From assembly GCA_913061435.1 (NCBI GenBank), contig CAJXUK010000023.1, forward strand, positions 1 to 48,009: 48,009 nt of DNA, read 5' to 3'. The stretch comes from an uncultured Thalassolituus sp. Lineage in GTDB: Bacteria; Pseudomonadota; Gammaproteobacteria; Pseudomonadales; Oceanobacteraceae. The notes under the pieces are model-generated. The model saw only the letters and a list, made by a program, of their open reading frames with translations, was not told the DNA's origin and ran no database searches. Below are positions 26,074-33,939 of this stretch, one piece after another (position 1 is the stretch's first letter; the number at the start of each line of letters is the position of its first letter). Position numbers and translations under genes: made by a program.

Positions 26074-27144
26074 ATGCCTACTGCCGATCAGAAGATAAGT
26101 ATTTCAACCCCACAAGAATTCAGCCTAGCTGTACTCAATTGGTATGATCAGCACGGCCGCAAGCACCTTCCTTGGCAGCAAGATATTACCCCCTACAAAG
26201 TCTGGATTTCTGAAGTCATGTTGCAACAAACTCAAGTTGCTACCGTAATTCCCTACTTTGAACGCTTCATGCAAGAATTCCCCAGCGTGCACGATCTAGC
26301 CAGCGCCGAACAAGATAAAGTGCTGCACCTGTGGACAGGCCTTGGTTACTACGCTCGCGCTCGAAACCTGCACGCATGCGCCAAAAAAGTAAGTACTGAC
26401 TTCGCAGGAGAGTTCCCAATGTCGGTAGAAGGTTTAGTTGAGCTACCGGGCATTGGCCGTTCAACCGCTGGCGCAATTGCCTCTATTAGCATGGGCATTA
26501 ACGCCGCAATTTTAGATGGTAATGTTAAACGCGTATTATGTCGCTATTATGCGGTTGAAGGCTGGCCCGGAACGAACGCAGTACAAAAACAACTGTGGGA
26601 AATCGCAGAACGACTAACCCCCAGTGAGCGCTGCAATCACTACACTCAAGCCATGATGGATATGGGCGCAACCTTGTGCACCCGTAGCAAGCCTCAATGC
26701 GGAATCTGTCCCCTAGCACCAACCTGCATTGCCAACCAACAAGGCAATCCCAAAGACTACCCCAACTCTAAACCAAAAAAAGAAAAGCCCGAGAAATTCG
26801 TTCAGCTAATTATGCTGCAAGCTCCTAACGGGTTCATCTTGCTAGAGCAAAGACCCCAGCAAGGCATTTGGGGAGGCCTCTGGAGCTTTCCAGAGCTGCC
26901 CATGGAAGAAGATGCACTCAAACACAGCCAAGCACTGGTAGGCGACATTGCGACAGAACAAAAAATCTGGCCAGCATTCCGCCATACTTTTAGTCATTAC
27001 CACCTACATATTCAGCCGGTATTAATACAACTGAGTAAAAAGCCGACGACCATAGGGGAAAACACTCAGCACTGGTACAATCCAGCAGAACCATCCGAAT
27101 TAGGCCTAGCAGCCCCCGTAAAAACCCTGCTAGCCAAGCTATAA
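26074..27144 (+). CDS. mutY: Adenine DNA glycosylase MutY
   Basis: Removes adenine mispaired with 8-oxoguanine, 356 residues. The catalytic Glu47 lies in [12 protein letters not shown]. The helix-hairpin-helix is [10 protein letters not shown], with catalytic Asp148 in I-L-D-G-N-V-K-R-V. Four Cys for the 4Fe-4S cluster are C202, C209, C212 and C218. A C-terminal NUDIX-like 8-oxoG recognition domain (about 240-350) includes [10 protein letters not shown]. It is followed 16 nt later by yggX, as in many gammaproteobacteria. Confidence 0.97.
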   Translation: MPTADQKISISTPQEFSLAVLNWYDQHGRKHLPWQQDITPYKVWISEVMLQQTQVATVIPYFERFMQEFPSVHDLASAEQDKVLHLWTGLGYYARARNLHACAKKVSTDFAGEFPMSVEGLVELPGIGRSTAGAIASISMGINAAILDGNVKRVLCRYYAVEGWPGTNAVQKQLWEIAERLTPSERCNHYTQAMMDMGATLCTRSKPQCGICPLAPTCIANQQGNPKDYPNSKPKKEKPEKFVQLIMLQAPNGFILLEQRPQQGIWGGLWSFPELPMEEDALKHSQALVGDIATEQKIWPAFRHTFSHYHLHIQPVLIQLSKKPTTIGENTQHWYNPAEPSELGLAAPVKTLLAKL

Positions 27145-27160
27145 CGTGAGGAAGAAAGTC

Positions 27161-27436
27161 ATGACACGCACAATACACTGTAAAAAACACAATAAAGAAC
27201 TTCCCGCCCTTAGCGCCGCTCCTTTTCCGGGGCCTGCAGGAGAAGAAATTTTAAATACCATCTCTCAACAAGCTTGGGATGAATGGACAGAACACCAAAC
27301 TCGCCTTATCAACGAAAAACACCTCAACATGATGGATCTACAAGCGCGAAAATACTTAACCGAACAACGCTCAAAATTTCTTAACGGCGAAGATTTTGAC
27401 AAAGCAGACGGCTATGTTCCTGAAAACAAAGAATAA
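27161..27436 (+). CDS. yggX: Fe(2+)-trafficking / oxidative damage protection protein YggX
   Basis: Small protein of 91 residues linked to protection of iron-sulfur clusters. The ATG at 27161 gives the canonical start M-T-R-T-I-H-C-K-K and has GAGGA at good spacing; the frame also begins at a GTG at 27146, which I reject. Family motifs include the N-terminal Cys7, P-F-P-G-P-A-G, W-D-E-W-T-E-H-Q-T-R-L-I-N-E and the N-M-M-D segment. Close coupling to mutY is conserved. Confidence 0.95.
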   Translation: MTRTIHCKKHNKELPALSAAPFPGPAGEEILNTISQQAWDEWTEHQTRLINEKHLNMMDLQARKYLTEQRSKFLNGEDFDKADGYVPENKE

Positions 27437-27462
27437 TATTTAAATTATTTTAATAAAAGCAC

Positions 27463-27491
27463 TTGACCCAATCCTGAAATCAAGGTTTAAT
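27463..27491 (+). promoter_or_regulatory. Sigma-70 promoter for tRNA-Phe
   Basis: TTGACC (27463-27468) and TTTAAT (27486-27491) are separated by exactly 17 bp. A GC-rich discriminator (GCGCCC) follows, as at stringently controlled stable-RNA promoters. Confidence 0.7.
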
Positions 27492-27543
27492 GCGCCCACT
27501 CAACGAACACTTACCAGCAGGTAAGCACCAAGTTCAACGAGTC

Positions 27544-27619
27544 GCCCGGATAGCTCAGTCGGTAGAGCAGAGGATTGAAAATCCTCGTGTCGGCAGTTCG
27601 ATTCTGTCTCCGGGCACCA
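27544..27619 (+). tRNA. tRNA-Phe (anticodon GAA)
   Basis: A 76-nt cloverleaf. The acceptor stem pairs GCCCGGA with TCCGGGC, the D-loop is A-GCTC-AGTCGGTAGAGC, the anticodon loop is TTGAAAA with GAA, and the T-arm contains GTTCGATTC. The CCA end is encoded (27617-27619). It stands alone, with its own promoter and terminator. Confidence 0.98.
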
Positions 27620-27630
27620 TTTATTCCAAG

Positions 27631-27661
27631 AAGCCTGTACTGAAAAGTACGGGCTTTTTTG
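27631..27661 (+). terminator. Intrinsic terminator after tRNA-Phe
   Basis: AAGCC-TGTACT pairs with AGTAC-GGGCTT around GAAA (one mismatch), followed by six T. A strong rho-independent terminator. Confidence 0.9.
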
Positions 27662-27861
27662 TGCCTGCAATATCTTCATATTGCTCATTTTAGGCTCAAG
27701 CCAGACCAATATAATGCTTACCCCCCAAAAAAAACTGTAGGTTCGTCTTTAGGCGAACACCTGTATTAAACAGCTCATTTAATGCTATCTGTAACAGATA
27801 AAAACTATCTACTAACATGAGTCTTTGCTTTTCCACATTCGACCGCATATTTAACTAAAAG

Positions 27862-27914
27862 CAGCGTTTAATAACGACAACAGTTTAATACCGACAACAG
27901 TTTAATACCGACAA
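27862..27914 (+). repeat. Tandem 17-bp repeats upstream of pirin gene
   Basis: Two identical 17-bp units CAGTTTAATACCGACAA (27881-27897 and 27898-27914) follow a related 19-bp unit at 27862-27880. They end 14 nt before the pirin start codon, so they occupy the promoter or leader. Confidence 0.85.
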
Positions 27915-27928
27915 TAGAGATTTCTATT

Positions 27929-28774
27929 ATGACTACAGCAGAAAAAACTCAACGCACCGTTAGCTTCATTAGCCAAGGCCAAGCCGCGATGGACGGTGAC
28001 GGTGTAAGGCTCACGCGCATTATCGGTACGCCCCAACTTGATATGCTAGACCCCTTTCTGATGCTAGATTGCTTTGAATCTGACAATCCAGATGATTATA
28101 TTGGTGGCTTTCCCTCTCACCCCCATCGCGGTTTTGAAACCGTAACCTATCTCCTAGCTGGGCGCATGCGCCATCAAGACAGTGTGGGCAATAACGGAGT
28201 GATTGAACCAGGTGGTGTACAGTGGATGACCGCGGGCAAAGGCATTATTCATTCCGAAATGCCAGAGCAAGAAAATGGTTTGTTAAAAGGCTTTCAGTTG
28301 TGGGTGAATTTGCCGGCCAGCGACAAGATGACTGCACCGTCTTATCAAGAATTTACGCCTAGTGAAATGGCTTTAGAAGACACGAATGATGATTGCCGCA
28401 TTCGTGTTATCTCTGGCAAAACCAATAAGGGCACACTTGGCCCTGTGATAAACAATTATGTTAATCCTACCTATTTAGACGTTGAGCTGAATGCCAAGCA
28501 TGAGTTTTTTCAAGACACCAACGAAGAACATAATGCCTTTGTTTATGTTATCGAAGGTGATATTCAAATAGGCGATAAACAACTAAGCGTAAACACGTTA
28601 GCGATTTTAAGCCGTGCAGAACAATTAGCAGTGAAAGCAGTTAGTAACAGTCGGTTTTTATTCATTGCTGCTCGCCCATTAAACGAACCCGTCGCACGCA
28701 GTGGCCCATTTGTGATGAATACGCACGAGCAATTAGTGCAGGCTTATAATGATTTTCGCTCTAATAATTTTTAA
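27929..28774 (+). CDS. Pirin family protein
   Basis: Bicupin protein of 281 residues. The N-terminal cupin has the metal ligands H64 and H66 in S-H-P-H-R-G-F-E and H108 and E110 in I-I-H-S-E-M-P. The pirin pattern G-G-V-Q-W-M-T-A-G-K-G is intact. Pirins act as quercetinase-like enzymes or redox-sensing regulators; the substrate here is unknown. It is preceded by tandem repeats and followed by a region with an FNR-type box and an IS element. It appears complete. Confidence 0.92.
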   Translation: MTTAEKTQRTVSFISQGQAAMDGDGVRLTRIIGTPQLDMLDPFLMLDCFESDNPDDYIGGFPSHPHRGFETVTYLLAGRMRHQDSVGNNGVIEPGGVQWMTAGKGIIHSEMPEQENGLLKGFQLWVNLPASDKMTAPSYQEFTPSEMALEDTNDDCRIRVISGKTNKGTLGPVINNYVNPTYLDVELNAKHEFFQDTNEEHNAFVYVIEGDIQIGDKQLSVNTLAILSRAEQLAVKAVSNSRFLFIAARPLNEPVARSGPFVMNTHEQLVQAYNDFRSNNF

Positions 28775-28851
28775 AAAAACTGACGTAAATCAATAAAAAT
28801 ATTTTTCTCATTAACAAAAAAATAGAGCCCAAAAAAAAGATCTATATTAAT

Positions 28852-28865
28852 TTGATTTAGGTCAA
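28852..28865. promoter_or_regulatory. FNR/ANR/DNR-type box
   Basis: TTGATTTAGGTCAA matches the FNR consensus TTGAT-N4-ATCAA at 9 of 10 defined positions. It lies 78 nt after the pirin gene and 85 nt before the IS left end. Such sites are usual upstream of denitrification genes, including nos genes. Confidence 0.65.
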
Positions 28866-28882
28866 CAAAACCAATTAACTGA

Positions 28883-28901
28883 GTGTGACAAATTGTCGCA
28901 C
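28883..28901. promoter_or_regulatory. 19-bp odd-centred palindrome, possible operator
   Basis: GTGTGACAAATTGTCGCAC is self-complementary except at one symmetric position and the central base. It lies 17 bp after the FNR-type box. The spacing does not fit a CRP site, and I cannot assign a regulator. Confidence 0.5.
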
Positions 28902-28998
28902 TAGGTAGATAGTACTTGTGAACATTTTTTAATGCATCGCAATTAGGATCTGTAATCCCCCCATTAATAACCTCAGTTAAAAGTAGAGGGTTAATCAG

Positions 28999-29816
28999 CT
29001 AAGGCAATTGCCTCGGAGGAATACCGCCAATAGCTGAATGGGGTCGCTCATTATTGTAAGTCCATTGCCATTGAGTTGCCAATAATTGAGCATGTTCGAT
29101 ATCTTCAAAAATATTTAACTCCAACCATTCTCGTCTTGCCGTGCCATTAAATCGCTCAACATAAGCATTTTGAGTGGGCTTGCCTGGCTGAATATAAAGC
29201 AAGGTAATCTGATTGTCTGTTGCCCAATCAACCAATTTTCTTGGCTGATATATTCAGGGCCATTATCACAGCGAAGAGCAAGGGGCTTACCGCGCCATTC
29301 AATGGCCTGATTCAGCGATCGAATCACTCTCTGTGTTGGCAATGATAGCGCTACATCAATGGTTAAGCACTCGCGATTATAATCATCAATGACATTAAAA
29401 GTTCGTATTGCTCGCCCGTCTTTTAAAGAATCACTCATAAAATCCATCGACCAAACTTGATTGATTCCAGAAGGTACACTTAAGGCCTCTGGTTTATCGC
29501 GCTTAATACGCTTTCTAGGCTTTATTCGAAGGTTAAGCTCTAGCTCACAGTAGATACGATAAACGCGCTTGTGATTCCATTTAAAGCCTTTATTGTTGCG
29601 TAAAAAGAGAAAGCATAGGCCGAATCCCCAGCGTTTATGAGTTTCAGTGAGCCGCAATAGCCAGTCAGCAATTACTTCATTTTCGTCAGATAGCTTAGCT
29701 TTGTAGTGATAGCAAGTTGCGCTAATTGAGAGCACGTCACATGCGATACGAATACTGACGAAATAGGTTGCCTGAATTTTGCGTGCCAGTTCTCTTCGTT
29801 GAGCTGGCTTCACCAC
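28999..29816 (-). pseudogene. IS3-family transposase OrfB, frameshifted
   Basis: DDE integrase-core transposase broken into two frames. The first part (29816 to about 29240) contains the HTH_21 region and two catalytic Asp: V-W-S-M-D-F and L-R-C-D-N-G-P-E-Y. The second part (about 29235 to 28999) continues with L-V-D-W-A-T and carries the catalytic Glu in N-A-Y-V-E-R-F-N-G and the usual end N-N-E-R-P-H-S-A-I-G-G. The frame changes in a run of A on the coding strand (29236-29239). Total length is 818 nt, one base short of a multiple of three, so a single-base loss would explain it. It overlaps orfA by 7 nt. Confidence 0.88.
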
Positions 29817-30076
29817 TTTTTTTCGATGATCTCCTTCGCAATCTCGGCCTTCAACTTCTCTTCGGCATACATCTTCTTTAACCGACGATTTTCATCTTCA
29901 AGCTCTTTCATGCGCTTCATCAGGGAGGCATCCATACCACCAAACTTTGATCGCCATTTATAAAAGCTCGCGGAGCTCATGCCATGCTTTCGACATAGGT
30001 CAGGGACGGTGGCACCGTCTTCGTTCTCTTTTAAAATTGAGATAATTTTACTGTCGCTAAATCTGGATGTTTTCAT
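29810..30076 (-). CDS. IS3-family transposase OrfA
   Basis: Helix-turn-helix protein of 88 residues (S-R-F-S-D-S-K-I-I-S-I-L-K-E ... D-L-C-R-K-H-G-M-S-S-A-S-F-Y-K-W) with a C-terminal leucine-zipper-like region (L-E-D-E-N-R-R-L-K-K-M). This is typical of IS3-group OrfA, which normally forms OrfAB by programmed frameshifting in the overlap with orfB. It is intact here. Confidence 0.93.
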   Translation of the reverse strand: MKTSRFSDSKIISILKENEDGATVPDLCRKHGMSSASFYKWRSKFGGMDASLMKRMKELEDENRRLKKMYAEEKLKAEIAKEIIEKKW

Positions 30077-30148
30077 AAGTAATTTCTTTTCTTGTAGTGT
30101 ACAAAATTTCTCTACTTATAACTGCTATTAATTTTCGGGGGGATTACA

Positions 30149-30822
30149 CTACCTTAGTAAGCCTTGCCAGTTTATGCGTCATGCTGATTCCGTTAATCGC
30201 ATTAATGCTGGCTTACAACTCTTTTGTGGGTGAGCTAGAGCAAGGCACATTATTGCTACTAATGACCTATCCATTAAGCAGTGCCCAATTATTACTGGGT
30301 AAGTTCACTGGCCAAGCTGCCATCATTACATTGGCATCCGTTTTAGGTTTTGGTTTGCCCGCGATTATTATTTCGGTGATCAGTGATGTTGATGTTGCCA
30401 GCGTCTTGATTGCTTTTGGTCAGTTTATTGTACTGGCCAGTTTGCTTGGCTGGGTATTCATTGCCTTAGCCTACATTATTAGTATTTCTGTGGCCGAAAA
30501 ATCAAAAGCAGCCGGTCTTGCGCTGATTGTTTGGTTTTTATTCGTACTCGTTTTTGATCTTGTATTAATGGCTATTCTTGTTGCCAGCGAAGGCAATATA
30601 AACCAGACAATTGTGCCCTTTTTATTATGGGTAAACCCAACCGACGTGTTCCGTATTTTGGTGTATACCATCATTGGGGCAGAGAGCTATTCAGGGGTAT
30701 TACAAATTGCCGAACACGGCGCCGACGGAACTTTTTACCTACTTGCAGTTATGCTGTTTTGGGTAGCGCTGCCTTTGGCCTGTTCTTGGTGGATATTCAA
30801 CAAAAAGGAGTTATCAGAATAA
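30149..30822 (+). pseudogene. nosY: Truncated NosY (nitrous-oxide reductase maturation ABC permease)
   Basis: Permease of the NosDFY transporter that helps mature the copper centres of nitrous-oxide reductase. Native sequence begins at the IS boundary with T-L-V-S-L-A-S-L and continues through I-P-L-I-A-L-M-L-A-Y and G-T-L-L-L-L-M-T-Y-P-L-S, typical of NosY, with about five remaining membrane helices. Roughly the first 60 residues are missing and replaced by IS sequence. A GTG at 30097 inside the IS gives an open fusion frame of 241 residues, so a hybrid could be made, but with a wrong N-terminus. The end overlaps nosL as TAATG. Confidence 0.85.
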
Positions 30823-31364
30823 TGAAATTAATGATCAATACACTCACAAAAATCATCCCATTTATTGGGCTTTTTTCCCTCGCTATTATCTCTGGCTGTA
30901 GTCAAGAGCAGCAAGAAGTAACCGCTGCACCCGAGCCAGTGATCATTCAAAATGGTGAAGAATGTGACTTATGTGGTATGTACATCAATCGTTTCCCAGG
31001 CCCCAAGGGGCAGGTCTTTGAGCGGGGTGGATTAACTGCGAAACGTTTCTGCTCAACTCGTGATTTGTTTGCCTACGCATTGCAGCCAGAGCATCAGCAT
31101 CGGGTGGAACACATTTACGTTCACGACGTTGCGACAGCACCTTGGGATGAACAAGAAAAAGCACAATACATTGATGCTAAAACAGCGATATTTGTAACAG
31201 GTCATAGCCTAAAAGGGGCGATGGGGCCAGCATTAGCGTCTTTCTCTAAGCAAGAAGATGCAGAAAAGTTTGCCGCTGAATTTGGTGGTGAGCTGCTTAA
31301 ATTTTCTGATATTGATATCGATACGCTCAGTGCAATGAGTCATCAAGCAATGCATCATCATTAG
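30822..31364 (+). CDS. nosL: NosL copper chaperone lipoprotein
   Basis: Outer-membrane or periplasmic lipoprotein of 180 residues that delivers Cu(I) for nitrous-oxide reductase. The ATG at 30822 overlaps the nosY stop by one base. A lipobox I-S-G-C ends the signal (Cys about 26). The copper-binding motif C-D-L-C-G-M-Y follows, and the F-P-G-P-K-G-Q stretch is typical. The tail is His-rich (M-H-H-H). The gene is intact, but no nosZ, nosD or nosF is in the window, so it lacks its known partners here. Confidence 0.92.
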   Translation: MKLMINTLTKIIPFIGLFSLAIISGCSQEQQEVTAAPEPVIIQNGEECDLCGMYINRFPGPKGQVFERGGLTAKRFCSTRDLFAYALQPEHQHRVEHIYVHDVATAPWDEQEKAQYIDAKTAIFVTGHSLKGAMGPALASFSKQEDAEKFAAEFGGELLKFSDIDIDTLSAMSHQAMHHH

Positions 31365-31392
31365 CGGGGTGCTGTTGTAAAAAACTAACAAT

Positions 31393-32187
31393 TTATTTGT
31401 TTGCTTTGATACCGTATTTTTTCCATAAGCTTGCCATTATTCCCGACCGCTGCAAGCTTTTTAGCATGCGATTAATTTCCTCAACTGACGGTTGAATACC
31501 TGGGCGAACAAGAACCGCGTGACGATACTCTTGGTCCAGTTTTTCAGACACTAATAACTTATCTTTAACTTTTGGGTTTTCAAAAAAATAACGCTGCAAA
31601 TAGGCTTGGTTAAACAAAGCGATATCCCCTCGGCCTGTTAATAGCTTGGATAAATTTTTGTCATTACTGTTAACCAGTGTCATATTGAATTTTTCACGTA
31701 AATACGCTTCATCTGTTTTAAAGTCGGCAAATCCGTAATGAAAACCCAATATTCCCATCATGCGCTTGCTGGTAAGGTCGTAAAAGTATTCTTGCCCCCG
31801 CCCTTCTTTATTTAATCCGACATAGACCTCTCCGCCTACTTGATAAACATCCGATACTTCAACATCGTATTCATTCCAGCTCCACGTTGAGTTTTCATAG
31901 AAGATCAGATCATAGTCTCCATTTTGATAAGACAGGTAACGACGCTTAGGGGGAATGACAAAAGGCTTAAAAATATATTTGTTTTGCTGATTGTTTAGCG
32001 CTGTCAGCATGTCTAGGGTCATACCAGAGAGTACACCTTGCTCCTTTTGCTCAACAAACGGCGCAAAAGGATACATACCAACAGTCACTTCTATAGGCTC
32101 AGAGGCATTAAGCTCTTGAGAAGATTGAGCCGCATGTGAAGCAGTGCATGAAAAGATAAAAGCAAAAATAAGAGTTAAGTATTTCAT
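31393..32187 (-). CDS. Periplasmic solute-binding protein, SBP_bac_3-like
   Basis: Exported protein of 264 residues with a signal peptide (about 1-19, ending S-H-A). The fold resembles amino-acid-type periplasmic binding proteins: V-T-V-G-M-Y-P-F-A-P-F-V, then G-M-T-L-D-M-L, and G-D-Y-D-L-I-F-Y. The C-terminal S-G-I-M-A-S-L-W-K-K-Y-G is typical of the family. No ABC permease or ATPase is nearby, so it may be a sensor or scavenger; the ligand is unknown. I use the ATG at 32187, because the codon before it is TTG. It lies downstream of the moa/moe genes in the same direction. Confidence 0.8.
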   Translation of the reverse strand: MKYLTLIFAFIFSCTASHAAQSSQELNASEPIEVTVGMYPFAPFVEQKEQGVLSGMTLDMLTALNNQQNKYIFKPFVIPPKRRYLSYQNGDYDLIFYENSTWSWNEYDVEVSDVYQVGGEVYVGLNKEGRGQEYFYDLTSKRMMGILGFHYGFADFKTDEAYLREKFNMTLVNSNDKNLSKLLTGRGDIALFNQAYLQRYFFENPKVKDKLLVSEKLDQEYRHAVLVRPGIQPSVEEINRMLKSLQRSGIMASLWKKYGIKANK

Positions 32188-32260
32188 CAAATAAGTATAA
32201 ACAAGTAATTACATATGTAACAGAAGCATCTTTAATACTAACAGAATGTCACCTATTAAG

Positions 32261-33109
32261 TTAACGCATCCATTGCTCGGGAAAGCCTTTTGTTTGCATC
32301 ATTGCCATACAATCCATCATCACTGCAATGGCGATATGTACTCCAACACCACCCCAAATAGATTTGGAACGTAAGGCAAGCACGCCTAAAAAAAAACCAA
32401 ACGAAATAGCCCCAAAAGACTCCAACCAAAGCTTGGGGAAATGCAGCATTAAATAAGGAAGACACATGACCGCAATGGATAAACTACCAAATGGAATTCT
32501 TAAGCCATTAAGTAAAAAGCCACGAAAGAAAAATTCCACAGCAACAAATTGCAGTATATAAATACACTCCCACAGCAATAAGTCTAACCAGCTTTTGTGC
32601 GCTAAATTATAAAAAGGATAGTGATTGGCAAAGTCCTCTCGGAAACTGACTAAGAAGGCAAAAAACATAATAGGACTAGCAAGCAACACATACCCCAACC
32701 AATGCTGTTTGATTGAACCTATCTGCCAACCATAATTTTTTAGAGGCTGCTTCAAAATAAATTTTATGGTCAGCATGGGCAATATTAAAAAGCCAAAAAT
32801 ATTCCAAAAACCCCACCACACATAACCTAATAATTCACGATAAGGATTTGCGAAGAAATCACGACTCCATTGGCTATTGCTTATGTTAAACCAGTTTTCT
32901 GCTAGACGTATCGTATCGACCAAAATGCTGGAGTATTTTAAATAGTGTACCAATAGCAAACAAATACAGGCGATCGCAATAATCCACCAAACCCGATTTC
33001 TTTCTGCATCGTCATTAAGCTTGCTACGTTCAATCTTTGCTTCGTCATCAATGGCACGTATAGCGCTAAGGATTTGTTTCGGGTTAAGTGCTGATAATAT
33101 TTTAACCAT
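32261..33109 (-). CDS. CPBP-type intramembrane protease-like protein
   Basis: Membrane protein of 282 residues with about seven hydrophobic segments. The C-terminal half carries CPBP/Abi motifs: motif 1 reads V-E-F-F-F-R-G-F, then L-M-L-H-F, then G-V-G-V-H-I. In active Rce1-type enzymes motif 1 is E-E-x-x-x-R; here the first Glu is Val, so activity is doubtful. The N-terminal 40 residues are charged and cytoplasmic. It lies 34 nt after moaD on the same strand, so it is probably co-transcribed with the molybdenum-cofactor genes. Its role is unknown. Confidence 0.7.
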   Translation of the reverse strand: MVKILSALNPKQILSAIRAIDDEAKIERSKLNDDAERNRVWWIIAIACICLLLVHYLKYSSILVDTIRLAENWFNISNSQWSRDFFANPYRELLGYVWWGFWNIFGFLILPMLTIKFILKQPLKNYGWQIGSIKQHWLGYVLLASPIMFFAFLVSFREDFANHYPFYNLAHKSWLDLLLWECIYILQFVAVEFFFRGFLLNGLRIPFGSLSIAVMCLPYLMLHFPKLWLESFGAISFGFFLGVLALRSKSIWGGVGVHIAIAVMMDCMAMMQTKGFPEQWMR

Positions 33110-33143
33110 GTGTATCTTTTTTATTTTTATAAGAATTTATTAA

Positions 33144-33386
33144 TTAACCGCCGGTAACAGGAGGCATAAATGCCACTTCGTCACCCGCATTGACAACCAA
33201 CTCTGGTGTACAAAAGTTTTTATTAAGAGCCACTCGAATACTGTCATCTTTTAACGCAGATAAGCCCTGCTCTATTAATACTTGTTGTATTTGAGCAAGT
33301 GTTTTTCCGGCATAGGAGTCGTCAAGTTCGATTCCTGCTTGCCCGATATCATCTTTGAGTCGAGCAAAAAATAAAACATTAATCAT
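33144..33386 (-). CDS. moaD: Molybdopterin synthase small subunit MoaD
   Basis: Ubiquitin-like sulfur carrier of molybdopterin synthase, 80 residues. It starts I-N-V-L-F-F-A-R-L-K-D and ends P-P-V-T-G-G, with the terminal Gly-Gly that is thiocarboxylated. It lies 41 nt after moaC. The large subunit gene moaE, usually adjacent, is not in the window. Confidence 0.93.
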   Translation of the reverse strand: MINVLFFARLKDDIGQAGIELDDSYAGKTLAQIQQVLIEQGLSALKDDSIRVALNKNFCTPELVVNAGDEVAFMPPVTGG

Positions 33387-33427
33387 AATTTTTCCTTACG
33401 TTTGTATTTATATAATCAACAATCAGC

Positions 33428-33901
33428 TCAAGTCTCGGCTGACCAATCACCACTTTTGCCACCGCTTTTTTTCAGTAGTTTAATGTCGCCAATTGTCATT
33501 CCCTTATCAACCGCTTTACACATGTCATAAATGGTTAAGGCAGCAACCGAGGCTGCGGTTAAGGCTTCCATTTCAATACCTGTGCGATCAGCAATTTTGC
33601 ATACAACTTCTATGCGCAATTGGGTATCATTGATTGCCTGAATATCGACTTTTACACCTGCAATCATAAGCGGGTGACACATAGGTATTAATTCCCATGT
33701 TTTTTTTGCTGCCTGAATTCCAGCAATTCGTGCGGTGGCTAAAACATCACCTTTTTTATGCTTGCCTTCGGTGATCATGGTTAGAGTGTTGGGTAACATG
33801 GTTACTACAGCTTGAGCTAAAGCTTCTCTTTTGGTGATGTTTTTTTCGCTAACATCCACCATGCGAGCTTGGCCTTTTTCATCTAAATGTGTCAGATCCA
33901 T
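33428..33901 (-). CDS. moaC: Cyclic pyranopterin monophosphate synthase MoaC
   Basis: Second enzyme of molybdenum-cofactor synthesis, acting after MoaA, 157 residues. Key motifs are [25 protein letters not shown] and M-C-K-A-V-D-K-G-M; the conserved active-site Lys and His are present. It lies 38 nt after mobA. The partner moaA is not in the window. Confidence 0.95.
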   Translation of the reverse strand: MDLTHLDEKGQARMVDVSEKNITKREALAQAVVTMLPNTLTMITEGKHKKGDVLATARIAGIQAAKKTWELIPMCHPLMIAGVKVDIQAINDTQLRIEVVCKIADRTGIEMEALTAASVAALTIYDMCKAVDKGMTIGDIKLLKKSGGKSGDWSAET

Positions 33902-33939
33902 TTTATTTCCAGTTGTTTTTGACTGTCTATTTTGAAAAA

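Larger units (their letters stand above)
28951..30148 (-). mobile_element. IS3-family insertion sequence (1198 bp)
   Basis: Terminal inverted repeats start TGTAATCCCCCC at 28951 and end with its complement at 30148. Homology between the ends extends about 40 bp inward with gaps (ATTAATA, CAGTTA, AAGTAGAG). The ends begin TG and finish CA, as in IS3. It encodes orfA and a frameshifted orfB. The flanks (GATC on the left, CTAC on the right) show no 3-5 bp target duplication. The right end lies inside the nosY reading frame. Confidence 0.9.

Noticed and set aside
27862..27914. CRISPR array
   Set aside because: The units are directly adjacent without spacers and there are only two to three copies; no cas genes occur in the window.
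28883..28901. CRP binding site
   Set aside because: The TGTGA and TCGCA halves are seven bases apart and the palindrome has an odd centre, unlike the N6 spacing of CRP sites.
28999..29235. Open frame of 78 residues that looks like a separate integrase-core protein
   Set aside because: It is the C-terminal part of the frameshifted IS3 orfB, not an independent gene; its Met is an internal Val-type position of the transposase.
30627..30821. N-terminal extension of the nosL frame by 65 residues
   Set aside because: It overlaps nosY in another frame and is Arg-rich; the ATG at 30822 gives a proper lipoprotein signal and the usual TAATG coupling.
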